Below are positions 41,356 through 50,917 of a stretch of 64,000 nt of DNA, piece after piece (position 1 is the first letter of the stretch; the number at the start of each line of letters is the position of its first letter). Origin of the DNA: Acidobacteriota bacterium. GTDB lineage: Bacteria > Acidobacteriota > Terriglobia > Acidiferrales > UBA7541. The translations under genes and the position numbers were made by a program. The notes below the pieces were generated by a model. It was not told the origin of the DNA, did no database searches, and saw only the letters and a program-made list of their open reading frames with translations. Location: the NCBI GenBank assembly GCA_013289955.1, contig JABCYZ010000027.1, forward strand, positions 1 through 64,000, given 5' to 3'.

Positions 41356-42816
41356 ATGGGATTCGCACTCACGATTGTCTATATCGTTGCGACGATTATC
41401 TCGCCCGAGCAGTTCGGAAAAGAGTGGGCCAGCTATCACGTTGTGACGTACCTGGCCGGGATCACTGCTTTGGCCTCCTTGCCCAGCATGGCGAAATACA
41501 GCTATTGGAAAATGTCAGTTCAGACGTATCTGCTGATCGGCTTTATAGCAGCCATTGCTCTCTCTCAGGTGGCTCACGGCTGGCTCGGTGGGGTTGTCGA
41601 AAGTTGGCGCCTGTTCCTGCCGAGCGCGGCGGTGTTTTTTTTCATTGTAGTGAACGTGACGACAATTCGGAGGCTGAAGATCGCGTCACTCGCAGCAGTT
41701 GCGTCCTGCCTGATCGTTACCGTGGAGGCGCTCTGCGGATACTACGCGGGCTATCACGGCGAGATGTTTGTGCTGCTGACCAACATTTCTTCCCCGCAGG
41801 ATGACGTGATAGGACAATTGACCCGAATACGCGGCGCCGGATTCTTGAGCGATCCGAATGATCTCGCCCAAATTCTCCTGATTGTTCTTCCGCTTGCCTT
41901 TATTGCCTGGCGGCGGGGGCGCATGGTGACCAACTTCTTCGTGGTGCTGCTACCAGCTGCATTGCTGCTATGGACGACCTATCTGACGCATTCCAGAGGC
42001 GGATTGGTCGCTTTGGCCGCTGTTGCGCTGATGGCCGCGCGGAAAAGGCTCGGAACAACGACCTCAGCGGCTCTGGCTGCCTTGTTCATCTTAGGCATGA
42101 TCTCTCTTGACTTCACTGGCGGCCGCGGAATGTCGGCAGCTGACGGTGCTGACCGGCTCGAAGCCTGGGCCAATGGTTTGGAAATGTTCAAGAGCGCTCC
42201 GTTTTTCGGGATCGGATTCAACGGCTTCACGGATCTGTATGAGATCACCGCGCACAATTCTTTCGTCCTATGCCTTGCCGAGCTTGGCCTTTTGGGAAGC
42301 ACGCTCTGGATGGCCTTGCTGGTAACCACGACCATGGGCCTGAATCGCATTATTGGAGCCCAAAAGAAAAAGCAGCCAACCAGATCACTGGGTCTGCTGA
42401 CCCTTTTTGAAACCGGCGCTATCACATGCCCTGGAGCGTTCGCCCTAGTTCCCGCAAGTTCGAGCGGCAGCACCGCCCTGAAATACCACTATGCCTCCGA
42501 GGCACTGCCCGCAGCGATGTTCGAGGGTACTCGGGAATTCGAAATACGCAAAGAGCCTGTTGAATCGCCGAGAGTGCCGCAGCAGTGGATCGTAGCGATG
42601 CGCCTTGCACTTGTCGCTTTTGTGGCGACCGCGTGGTTCTTGTCGCGCAGCTATACGACAACGATGTACCTGCTTCTGGGACTAGCGACCGCGACGATTG
42701 CGCTTCAAGAAGGCGATCGCAAAACCCCTGATCGCGGCCATTGGATATTCTCGACCCTGACTGCTGAGGTTTTGATCATCGTTCTGATCTACGGCCTAGT
42801 TCGCCTTCGACACTGA
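41356..42816 (+). CDS. Wzy/O-antigen-ligase-like polymerase
   Basis: This 486-residue polytopic membrane protein has about 10-12 hydrophobic segments. A Wzy_C-type region contains YLTHSRGGLVALA (about 211-223) and a large periplasmic loop with GIGFNGFTDLYEITAHNSFVL (His-containing). Two further helices lie at the C-terminus after a soluble insert (about 345-410). It is the probable EPS polymerase, working on Wzx-flipped repeat units. No ribosome-binding site stands out before the ATG. Confidence 0.85.
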   Translation: MGFALTIVYIVATIISPEQFGKEWASYHVVTYLAGITALASLPSMAKYSYWKMSVQTYLLIGFIAAIALSQVAHGWLGGVVESWRLFLPSAAVFFFIVVNVTTIRRLKIASLAAVASCLIVTVEALCGYYAGYHGEMFVLLTNISSPQDDVIGQLTRIRGAGFLSDPNDLAQILLIVLPLAFIAWRRGRMVTNFFVVLLPAALLLWTTYLTHSRGGLVALAAVALMAARKRLGTTTSAALAALFILGMISLDFTGGRGMSAADGADRLEAWANGLEMFKSAPFFGIGFNGFTDLYEITAHNSFVLCLAELGLLGSTLWMALLVTTTMGLNRIIGAQKKKQPTRSLGLLTLFETGAITCPGAFALVPASSSGSTALKYHYASEALPAAMFEGTREFEIRKEPVESPRVPQQWIVAMRLALVAFVATAWFLSRSYTTTMYLLLGLATATIALQEGDRKTPDRGHWIFSTLTAEVLIIVLIYGLVRLRH

Positions 42817-42972
42817 AATCACGATTTGCAATGACACGCATACGACGACCGGAACAATGCTGATGCCACCACCGATCGTTCCACGAAGCCACTAAAAAAC
42901 AAGGCCGAGAAGCCTCCCCGCGGTTCGAACGGTGTTCTGCGCCGCAAAGCATTCCAAACACAAGAGGACGAG

Positions 42973-44232
42973 ATGATTGGAACGCACGTTCATATTTACG
43001 CTTTTTGGTGTGCCGCTGTCGTCATGCTCTATACCTATGCGGGATATCCGCTCTGGATGTACTTGCGCAGCCGACTGCAACCACGCCCACAGCGGCAAGG
43101 ATCCCAGCTTCCTACCGTGAGCATCATCCTTGCTGTCCACAACGGCGCGGCGCTGCTACGACAGAAAATCGCTCATCTGCTTTCGTTGGATTATCCGCGG
43201 GATCGAATCGAAATCGAGATCGTGTCGGACGGTTCGACCGATGGTACCGACGATATTCTCGAGGAGTTGCAAGACGCACACCTCAAATGCTTCCGATGCC
43301 CGCAACATTCTGGCAAGGCAGCGGCACTAAACATAGGAATGCAGAGCGCCACCGGGGAAATCCTGCTGTTTCTCGACATTCGGCCCTGGATTGAAAGCAA
43401 AGCTCTGCAACTACTGATCAGCAACTTTGAAGATCCTCGAGTGGGATGTGTCACCGGAGAGTTGGTGTTGCGCGATGCCGGCCACGATGCCGGCGCCAAG
43501 GCTGTTGGGGGCCTCTACTGGCGGTATGAGCAGTGGATTCGCAATTGCGAAGCGAAAGTCGATTCGCCACTGGGAGTGTACGGAGGGTTTTATGCGATAC
43601 GTCGCAAACTGGCGAGCGCGCTGCCCGAGGGCACTATTCTGGACGACATGCTGCAGCCTCTAAATGTGATCCGCCAGGGCTATCGGTCGGTCCTGGACCT
43701 GCGTGCGCGAGCCTATGACATCTGGCCAAAGAGTTTGCGCGGAGAATTTCATCGCAAGGTCCGGACACTGGCCGGCAACTTTCAACTGATACAACTTGCG
43801 CCTTGGTTGCTGTCGCGGCAGAACCGGTTACGATTCGAATTAATTTCCCACAAGTTGCTGCGTTTGCTCGTCCCCGTCCTGCTGGTGATCCTGCTATCCA
43901 GCAGTGCATTGCTGGCAGGACGGTCGATGCTCTATGCGGGAGCGCTAGTTGCGCAGATAGGTTTTTACACCCTGGCTGCTCTGGGCGCCGGGCGGGGTAT
44001 TCCGAACCTGACGCGGATAGCCGCCCCGGCAAGCGCCTTCTGCATGCTGAATGCCGCGGTTGTGGTGGGATTCTACAAGTTCCTGTTCACGCGCGGGCCA
44101 CTCTGGAAAATCTGGACTTCTGGGGCATCTTCTTCGTTCGCAACGGATGGTCAGGAGGCCACCGATTGGAACGCAACTATGCTCAATCTGAGTCTAAACG
44201 ATCAATTACGAACACGGGGTTTGACGCGATGA
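42973..44232 (+). CDS. glycosyltransferase family 2, membrane-anchored
   Basis: This 419-residue protein has one N-terminal helix, then the GT2 domain: VSIILAVHNGAALLRQKI (about 50-67), EIVSDGSTDGTDDIL (DGS motif), LLFLDIRPWIE at the DxD position (only the first Asp is kept), and an acceptor region with TILDDMLQPLNVIRQG. Three C-terminal helices follow. It adds a sugar to the lipid-linked EPS unit. The downstream GT4 gene overlaps its stop (ATGA). Confidence 0.9.
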   Translation: MIGTHVHIYAFWCAAVVMLYTYAGYPLWMYLRSRLQPRPQRQGSQLPTVSIILAVHNGAALLRQKIAHLLSLDYPRDRIEIEIVSDGSTDGTDDILEELQDAHLKCFRCPQHSGKAAALNIGMQSATGEILLFLDIRPWIESKALQLLISNFEDPRVGCVTGELVLRDAGHDAGAKAVGGLYWRYEQWIRNCEAKVDSPLGVYGGFYAIRRKLASALPEGTILDDMLQPLNVIRQGYRSVLDLRARAYDIWPKSLRGEFHRKVRTLAGNFQLIQLAPWLLSRQNRLRFELISHKLLRLLVPVLLVILLSSSALLAGRSMLYAGALVAQIGFYTLAALGAGRGIPNLTRIAAPASAFCMLNAAVVVGFYKFLFTRGPLWKIWTSGASSSFATDGQEATDWNATMLNLSLNDQLRTRGLTR

Positions 44233-45434
44233 GAATGAAAGTTACACTGGTGACGCCTATCTTTCCTATTCCGGCACAACCATACCGCGGCCACTCCGAA
44301 TACGAGATTGTTCTGGCACTTTCAAAACGCGCCGACGTAAATGTTATTTGTCCTTTTCCGCGCTATCCGAAATGGTTCCAGCCGCGTTACGACCATCGCC
44401 ATCCTGATCTGTCCTATTCTCCTCCGGGGGTGAGCACGCGGTACTTCGAGTATCCGGCCCTACCTGGCGTGACGAGGTGCATCAACGGTTTGGTCTGCGC
44501 GAAATACCTTGAGCCATACGTCCGAGAAAACCCGCCCGACGTAGTTTGCAACTTCTGGCTCTACCCCGAAGGCTATGCCAGCGTTGCAGTGGCTGCGAAG
44601 CTTGGCATCCCTGTCGTGGTGGGCTCGATCGGCTCGGACCTAAATCGCTTTGTCGACCCGGTTTCCAGGTGGCTGACGAAACGTGGCATGAAGCGAGCAA
44701 ACGTGGTTGTAACCAAGAGTGAACATCTGCGCCAGCGAGCCATCGACATGGGTATCAGCGCCTCAAAGGTCCGAACGATCCGCAATGGATGCAATCCAAG
44801 CGTCTTTCACTTGGCAGACCGGGGTGCAGCTCGCGCGCAGCTAGCCGTTGATGCTAAGGCCGAGCTCGTGTTGTTCGTCGGACGATTGGACACGGCCAAG
44901 GGTATCGAGGAATTGCTCGAAGCATTTAAGCTCCTTGCGGACCGCCGTCCAAACCTGCAACTTGCATTTGTCGGGGATGGGCCGGGCGGCGTGCATTTGC
45001 GCAGCAAGGCGAGACATCTCGGGCTCGAAGACCGCATTACTCTAAACGGCGCCTGTTCATCGCCGGGAGTTGCCCAATGGCTTGCGGCTGCCAATGTGCT
45101 CGCTCTGCCAAGCTACAACGAGGGATACCCCAACGTCGTCATCGAAGCCCTCAGCTGCGGCCGCCCCGTGATCGCCACGAATGTGGGCGGAATCCTCGAA
45201 CTGGTCAATGAGGAGTCCGGGATTTTGATTGTTCCAAGAGACTCGCGAGCGCTTGCGGTTGCAATTGAAAAGGCGATGGACCGGCGTTGGGATGAACATT
45301 CCATCTCGGAACAATTTCGCAGAAGTTGGGATGAAGCTGCTGAGGAATTGCTCCGTATCTGTGAGCTGGCTATGCAGCAACGAAGTGAGAAAGGGCACTT
45401 GCCGGCCAAACCTGTGGCTGTGCTGAGCCGGTGA
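44229..45434 (+). CDS. glycosyltransferase family 4
   Basis: From the ATG at 44229 the product is 401 residues. An N-terminal GT-B domain (MKVTLVTPIFPIPAQPYRG) and a Glycos_transf_1 C-terminal domain (LVLFVGRLDTAKGIEELLEA, FVGDGPGG, SYNEGYPNVVIEALSCGRPVI) are present, with the E-x7-E pair. It is a cytoplasmic retaining transferase for EPS assembly. The frame continues upstream to 43803, but the ATGA overlap with the GT2 gene fixes the start. Confidence 0.93.
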   Translation: MRMKVTLVTPIFPIPAQPYRGHSEYEIVLALSKRADVNVICPFPRYPKWFQPRYDHRHPDLSYSPPGVSTRYFEYPALPGVTRCINGLVCAKYLEPYVRENPPDVVCNFWLYPEGYASVAVAAKLGIPVVVGSIGSDLNRFVDPVSRWLTKRGMKRANVVVTKSEHLRQRAIDMGISASKVRTIRNGCNPSVFHLADRGAARAQLAVDAKAELVLFVGRLDTAKGIEELLEAFKLLADRRPNLQLAFVGDGPGGVHLRSKARHLGLEDRITLNGACSSPGVAQWLAAANVLALPSYNEGYPNVVIEALSCGRPVIATNVGGILELVNEESGILIVPRDSRALAVAIEKAMDRRWDEHSISEQFRRSWDEAAEELLRICELAMQQRSEKGHLPAKPVAVLSR

Positions 45435-45462
45435 TTCGATCCACGGCACTGGCGGCGCCATC

Positions 45463-46554
45463 ATGCAATTAATTCACAATTCGCAAATCTGGGGCCCCTC
45501 CTACCTCAAGCAGCGGCTGCGGCAGATCACGCAGCGGGCCGCTCCTCCCCTTGAGCGAATCTGGGTGACGATTGCAGACCATTTCGAACCCAGGTGGCGG
45601 CGAGCCGGTTCAGCCACCGCGAAGTCACGCGTCGATCTATGGCGGGCAGCATGGCCGGAGATTGCGAGGAGATGCAAACCCGATTCCGCTGGCAATATGC
45701 CTCGATACACATTCTTCTTTCCGGAAGAGGAATATCATCCGACGCTGATGGAACCTCTGGCGGAAATGGTTCGTGAAGAGATAGCGGACGTCGAAGTCCA
45801 TATTCACCACGACGGCGAAGGCCGCCAGAATTTTGTAGACCGCATCAGCAATTTCTGTCGAACATTGCACAACGATCACGGACTGCTGCGCAAGCGCAAT
45901 GGAGACCTGACATTCGGCTTTATCCACGGCAATTGGGCACTGGACAATTCGCGGCCCGACGGGCGTTTGTGTGGGCTCAACGATGAAATCCGAGTACTTC
46001 GGGATCTTGGCTGCTATGCCGATTTCACAATGCCATCCGGTGACTCTCCCACCCAAGCCCGTTTGGTAAACGCGATTTATTATTGCAATGGCGATCCCGG
46101 TAGAACGAAATCATATGATCATGGCGCGCGTGTTACAGCTGGCGGCGGCGTTCAAGGCGATTTGCTCATGATTCCCGGGCCGCTTGGGATGCGCTGGAGA
46201 GACCGTTGGCTTCCGCGACTTGAGACCGGGGAACTTCGTTGTGGAAACGTGGCGACACCGTATCGCGTACGGCGGTGGGTGAAGCTGGCTCCCAGGATCG
46301 GAACTGATAGTTTTATCAAATTATTTACGCATGGGGCTCAGGATAGAAACTCTTCCGCCTTACTGCGAGGCGAGCTCGAGTCGGCATTCAACCTGTTAGT
46401 GGCGGAAGCTGAACGGCGCTCGTGCGCCATTCATTTTACCTCCGCTTGGCAGATGTATCTGGCGATTGAAGCTATCGGGCAAGGCCGCGATCCCGTAGTC
46501 GCAGCGCATTCCAGCCGAATGAATACGGCCGCTGTCGGGATCGGAAGAAATTGA
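45463..46554 (+). CDS. EPS-locus protein of unknown function, deacetylase-barrel-like
   Basis: This 363-residue soluble protein has no signal peptide. Conserved-looking acidic/His motifs occur along a probable beta/alpha barrel: ERIWVTIADHFEPRW (about 31-45), DVEVHIHHDGEGRQ (about 109-122), LTFGFIHGNWALDNS (about 149-163) and YADFTMPSGDS. They suggest a metal site like that of NodB or related hydrolases, but the NodB DDG signature is absent. It lies between a GT4 and an oxidoreductase whose ATG overlaps its stop (TGATG). A polysaccharide-modifying role is likely; the reaction is unknown. Confidence 0.6.
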   Translation: MQLIHNSQIWGPSYLKQRLRQITQRAAPPLERIWVTIADHFEPRWRRAGSATAKSRVDLWRAAWPEIARRCKPDSAGNMPRYTFFFPEEEYHPTLMEPLAEMVREEIADVEVHIHHDGEGRQNFVDRISNFCRTLHNDHGLLRKRNGDLTFGFIHGNWALDNSRPDGRLCGLNDEIRVLRDLGCYADFTMPSGDSPTQARLVNAIYYCNGDPGRTKSYDHGARVTAGGGVQGDLLMIPGPLGMRWRDRWLPRLETGELRCGNVATPYRVRRWVKLAPRIGTDSFIKLFTHGAQDRNSSALLRGELESAFNLLVAEAERRSCAIHFTSAWQMYLAIEAIGQGRDPVVAAHSSRMNTAAVGIGRN

Positions 46555-47630
46555 TGCTGGATATAGGCATTGTTGGCTGCGGGAAAATCGCTGACGGTCA
46601 TATCGAGGAAATTCAGAAGCTCGGCTGTGCGCGTGTTGTGGCGGTCTGCGACCTGGAACCCATTTTGGCCGAACAGCTCGCAGTTCGCTTCTCCGTGCCG
46701 CATCGCTACACAGATTTTAGTCGCATGCTCTCCGAGCATCGGCTGGACGTAGTTCATATTGCCACTCCGCCGCAGTCTCACCTGTCGTTGGCACAAAAGG
46801 CCGCTGATGCCGGCTGCCATGTTTTTCTCGAGAAGCCTCTCGCCCTGAATGCAACGGATGGGCGGCGTCTGATCGACTGCATGCAACAATCCGCTCGAAA
46901 GCTGACCATCAATTATTGGTACAACTTCGAGGCGCCAGGTCTGGCTCTAAGGGAATTCGTCGCCAAAGGCAACCTAGGCGATCCTGTACACATAGAGAGT
47001 TACTACGGGTATGACCTGGAAGGGGGATTTGGCCAGGCACTGCTCTCCGATGAGCGGCACTGGGTTCATCAATTGCCGGGTAAACTGTTCCAAAACATCA
47101 TCGATCACGCGATCAACAAAATTACCCCATTCCTTCCTGACGAGCCGATGGAAGTCATTGCCCGCGCCTACCGGCGGCGGCATTCGAAAGATGACCGCAC
47201 GGATGGCGTTCTCGACGAACTGCGGGTGATGATCCTTTGCGGCGGCATGTCTGCGTACATCACCTTTTCCTCGCACGCACGGCCAGTTGGGCATTTTCTG
47301 CGGGTGTACGGCACCAAAAATACTGCCCACATCGATTTCGCGCTCCGCACCATGTCAGTCGAAAACAAACAGGCCATTCCCAGCGCATTAGGCCGTTTGT
47401 TGCCACCGTTCAAATCCGGCTGGCAGTCTCTACGGCAAGCGTCGCACAATGTCCGCGAGTTTGCCGGGTCACGCTTTCAGTTTTTTGCGGGAATGAACCG
47501 GTTATTGTCGCTATTTTACGAAAGCATCCTACACGACACTCCCGTGCCGATCCCCTACCCGGAATTATTGCGCGTGTCACAAATCATGGATGAAATCTCC
47601 CTGCAGGTCTACCCGGCGCCAGCGGCATGA
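46554..47630 (+). CDS. Gfo/Idh/MocA family oxidoreductase
   Basis: From the ATG at 46554 the product is 358 residues. The NAD(P)-binding fold reads GIVGCGKIADGH, the second strand ends VVAVCDLEP, HIATPPQSH follows, and the catalytic-type EKPLA motif lies near residue 97. A C-terminal GFO_IDH_MocA_C domain follows. Such enzymes oxidise or isomerise nucleotide sugars. It overlaps the upstream gene by 1 bp (TGATG) and the downstream fusion gene by 4 bp (ATGA), so all three are coupled. The paralogous domain pair is fused in the gene at 56260. Confidence 0.9.
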   Translation: MLDIGIVGCGKIADGHIEEIQKLGCARVVAVCDLEPILAEQLAVRFSVPHRYTDFSRMLSEHRLDVVHIATPPQSHLSLAQKAADAGCHVFLEKPLALNATDGRRLIDCMQQSARKLTINYWYNFEAPGLALREFVAKGNLGDPVHIESYYGYDLEGGFGQALLSDERHWVHQLPGKLFQNIIDHAINKITPFLPDEPMEVIARAYRRRHSKDDRTDGVLDELRVMILCGGMSAYITFSSHARPVGHFLRVYGTKNTAHIDFALRTMSVENKQAIPSALGRLLPPFKSGWQSLRQASHNVREFAGSRFQFFAGMNRLLSLFYESILHDTPVPIPYPELLRVSQIMDEISLQVYPAPAA

Positions 47631-49882
47631 AGATACTCGTCACTGGCGCAGCTGGCTTTCTGGGAAAGGCCTTGCTCGAGCGTCTGCTTTCGCACGGCTA
47701 CAAAGATATCCGTTGTAATGTGCGCCGACCGGCAGATGTTCCCAAGTTAGAGGCCATTCTTGAACGACATCCGCAGATTCGTTTTGATTATTGTATCGGA
47801 GACCTCAGGTATCGAGAGGACGCCGCGCGAGCCGTGGATGGCGTGCGACTAATTTTCCATCTCGTAGCAGGAAAAAAGGGAACTGCCGCGGATCTTTTCC
47901 TCAATTCCGTCGTAGCCTCCCGGAATCTGCTGGATGCCGTTGCGAGTCGCAAGCCGATGCGCATTGTTCTAGTGAGCTCATTCGGCGTGTACGGAGTGGC
48001 TGATCTCGGTCGAGGAGCACGGGTAAACGAACAGACGATGCTCGAGCCGCACCCCGAGCGGCGCGATCATTACTCCTACTCCAAACTGCGCCAGGAACAA
48101 CTGTTCTGGGAATATCAGAAGCGCATTGGATTTGAACTGGTCGTTCTTCGTCCAGGCGTTATCTATGGCCCTGGTGGCGGTCATTTTTCAAACCGCGTTG
48201 GGTTGACGATTGGCAACTGGCAGTTGCACTTCGGCGGAAACAATTTGCTTCCCTTGAGTTACGTCGACAATTGTGCGGAAGCTGTCGTGGTTGCGGGTGC
48301 GTATCCGGGCGCTGCCGGGCAGGTTTACAACGTCCACGACGATGACCTGCCGACTTGCCGCCAATACCTGCGAGCCTACAGAAAAAACGTCGCGAAGGTG
48401 CGATCCATTTCCATACCGTACTTCGGACTGCGGTTACTGTCGTCCACGGTCGCGAAGTACAACCGATACTCAAAGGGCCAATTGCCCGCAATTCTTACGC
48501 CCTATAAGACAGCGAGCCAGTGGGGCGGAAATCGTTTCGACAATTCCAAGTTGCGTTCCATCGGGTGGGAACAATTGGTGCCTACTGCTGAAGGTTTGCA
48601 ACGATCGTTTGCCGCGTACCGGGCAGAGTTGGACAGTGCGAAGGTGAAAAAGCAAGTCTTGCCTACCGCGGCGATGAACCCGGTCGCGGTCTCAGCCGGA
48701 GAGTTGCGACGTGATTCACAAGAGTTCGTGATAGGCGCTACGCTGGGGCCGGATTCCAATGGCAGCCTCGAGCACCTGCTGGCTGCATTTTCGGATCTGC
48801 GCAAGACTGGCCGGCCGGCCAAGCTGATCGTTTTTGGCGCAAACGATGCGCAACAACGTGCCAGTGAGGCAGGAATTCAGGAACTGTCTTCGCGCGTTCG
48901 GTGGGTGCCCGATGAATCGACCGGGCCTGGGTCTCTCCTGGGTTGCGATGTTCTCGTTTCGCTCCAGGATGGAGTCCCGCTCTCAGTGCTACGCGCCATG
49001 TCTTCGCGCATTCCAATTATCACGACCGCCGTCCGCGTTCCAGAAGCTCTGCGAAATCAGCCCACTGTAAGATTTATCCAACACGGCGATAAGAGAGAGT
49101 TACAAACTGTCTTGCAACAACTATCTGATGAGTTTAAGCGAAACTCGTCCCGTGGTTCTGTCCCTGACGAAAATATCGCAAGACACTACAGCGATACCTA
49201 TTTGTGGCGAGAAATCGCGTCCCCAAGCACGAACGGACATAGTTCGAGAGGGAATGCGCTGATCAAGAAAGCACTCTTCAGCGCCGTTCCGAAGAGGCAA
49301 CTACTTGAGCACGGGAATCGGGACCGGCCGCAGATTGCCATCACAGTCGATGACGGGCCGGATCCAGTCCATACTCCACGGATGCTGGACATCTTTCGAG
49401 ATTACGCGGTGAAAGTTACGTTCTTTGTAGTGGGGGGAGCCGCTGAGCAGTATCCGGAACTCGTGCTGCGGATGAAGAAAGAGGGGCACGAAGTCGGCAG
49501 CCATTCGTATAGCCATCCGTACTTCCACAGGCTTTCCTGGTCTGGGGCCATTCGAGAGATTGGGATGACCCGATGGGTCCTGAACCGCATCCTGGGAGAA
49601 AAGTGTAAGCTCTTCCGCCCGCCCCACGGCAAGTTGTCACTCCGCAGTCTCATCCCAGCCTGGGCGGCCGGCCAACAAGTGGTGATGTGGAACGTAGACC
49701 TAAAGGACTACCGCGCTGCCCCTGGGGAGGTGGAAGCTCTAGTGAATCGAACGAGCTTCGCCTCTGGAGACATCATTTTGTACCACGGCACTAACGAGCC
49801 TGCCTTAAAAGCACTGCCGCGCGTGATCGAAGCCGCGCTCGGAAAGAGTCGCGGCGCGGTTACTATTTCCGAGCTGATCTAA
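47627..49882 (+). CDS. three-domain fusion: SDR epimerase / GT-B-like / NodB polysaccharide deacetylase
   Basis: This is a 751-residue protein. Residues 1-330 form an extended SDR epimerase/dehydratase (GAAGFLG 7-13, Ser117/Ser118, Tyr149-Lys153). Residues about 365-535 resemble the C-terminal half of a GT4 glycosyltransferase (IGATLGPDSNGSLEHLLAAF, AKLIVFGAND, CDVLVSLQDGVPLSVLRAM) but lack an N-terminal acceptor half. Residues 568-751 form a NodB deacetylase (DDG 575-577, His626 and His630 metal ligands, RPPHGK 664-669). The whole is cytoplasmic in appearance. It probably modifies an amino sugar of the EPS in several steps. Confidence 0.88.
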   Translation: MKILVTGAAGFLGKALLERLLSHGYKDIRCNVRRPADVPKLEAILERHPQIRFDYCIGDLRYREDAARAVDGVRLIFHLVAGKKGTAADLFLNSVVASRNLLDAVASRKPMRIVLVSSFGVYGVADLGRGARVNEQTMLEPHPERRDHYSYSKLRQEQLFWEYQKRIGFELVVLRPGVIYGPGGGHFSNRVGLTIGNWQLHFGGNNLLPLSYVDNCAEAVVVAGAYPGAAGQVYNVHDDDLPTCRQYLRAYRKNVAKVRSISIPYFGLRLLSSTVAKYNRYSKGQLPAILTPYKTASQWGGNRFDNSKLRSIGWEQLVPTAEGLQRSFAAYRAELDSAKVKKQVLPTAAMNPVAVSAGELRRDSQEFVIGATLGPDSNGSLEHLLAAFSDLRKTGRPAKLIVFGANDAQQRASEAGIQELSSRVRWVPDESTGPGSLLGCDVLVSLQDGVPLSVLRAMSSRIPIITTAVRVPEALRNQPTVRFIQHGDKRELQTVLQQLSDEFKRNSSRGSVPDENIARHYSDTYLWREIASPSTNGHSSRGNALIKKALFSAVPKRQLLEHGNRDRPQIAITVDDGPDPVHTPRMLDIFRDYAVKVTFFVVGGAAEQYPELVLRMKKEGHEVGSHSYSHPYFHRLSWSGAIREIGMTRWVLNRILGEKCKLFRPPHGKLSLRSLIPAWAAGQQVVMWNVDLKDYRAAPGEVEALVNRTSFASGDIILYHGTNEPALKALPRVIEAALGKSRGAVTISELI

Positions 49883-49933
49883 CATTAGATTTTTGTCGCG
49901 CGAAAAGTTCAACTTCTTCGGATTGTACGTCTA

Positions 49934-50881
49934 ATGAAGACAATTCCTTATCCCCGGGTACCCAGCCGTTCTCGTTCGAGTGTTGTGGCGTCGGAACAGA
50001 CACCCCAGAAAACTGCCAATGCATCTCCGATCCCCAAGACTGTTACTGACGCTCCCCTGCTTTTGAGATTGGCCAAAACCATGACCCGCTGGCGGATCCG
50101 CGGCGGGAACCGGCTGGTGGGAATCTTCGGACAGTTGGGGATGCTCAATGTGGTCGCCCAGTATCAGTTGGGTCGTGCGGTGCGATTCAGTGTACCGCTG
50201 TACCGTGCCGACACCTGTTGGGACAAGCAGGACCTGGAAGGCTATGAGAGGCGACTGATTCAATCATTTTGCCGTTTACTGCAACCGCTGTTTGATGCGG
50301 TCTTATTCGATTGTGGAGCAGACATCGGGACCTTCTCGGCGCTTGTCTGTTCGCAGACTTCCCGCGTCACGCGAGTCATTGCCTTCGAGCCCAACCCTGA
50401 CGTGGCGCGCTTCCTGAAACACAATCTATCCCAACTGCAGATTCCATCGAAAGCGATCAGCAAGGCAGTAGGATGTTTCAAGGGCACCGGCCGGCTGGAA
50501 GTTCCGGCTTATGACAGCTCCGACCACGCACGTTTTCTTGTTCCTGGCGAAGGCCCGCTGGAAGTGGTCACCATCGATAGTTTTGACGTGCGAGGCGGCG
50601 ATGTAGCCATCAAGATCGACGTAGAGGGCGGCGAACTGGATGTGCTCAGGGGTGCCGCGGAGACCATCGCGTCGGCTCGAAAGTGCGTGATAACGGTAGA
50701 AGCTAACCCCCGAGTCGCGATGCGCACCAAGCGCGACCCAGTGGAATGCCTTAGATTTCTTCAGTCGTTGAGACCATTTGGCTTTCTCATTGCGGAGACC
50801 GAAGAATCTCCTGTGCTGTCTTTTCCAGTCATCAAGGATGGCGAGAAGGCCACCCGAAATGTTATCGCGTGGACACTTTAA
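49934..50881 (+). CDS. FkbM-family methyltransferase
   Basis: This 315-residue protein has the FkbM domain in about residues 115-300: AVLFDCGADIGTFSAL (motif I), RVIAFEPNPDVARFL, VAIKIDVEGGELDVLRGA and a C-terminal GFLIAETE. Members O-methylate sugars and other metabolites. Its first 45 residues are disordered and basic. In this setting it probably methylates an EPS sugar. It begins 51 bp after the fusion gene. Confidence 0.88.
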   Translation: MKTIPYPRVPSRSRSSVVASEQTPQKTANASPIPKTVTDAPLLLRLAKTMTRWRIRGGNRLVGIFGQLGMLNVVAQYQLGRAVRFSVPLYRADTCWDKQDLEGYERRLIQSFCRLLQPLFDAVLFDCGADIGTFSALVCSQTSRVTRVIAFEPNPDVARFLKHNLSQLQIPSKAISKAVGCFKGTGRLEVPAYDSSDHARFLVPGEGPLEVVTIDSFDVRGGDVAIKIDVEGGELDVLRGAAETIASARKCVITVEANPRVAMRTKRDPVECLRFLQSLRPFGFLIAETEESPVLSFPVIKDGEKATRNVIAWTL

Positions 50882-50917
50882 ACCAGCCTCTCCGCTCTTA
50901 AAAGGCTCACGGCAATT

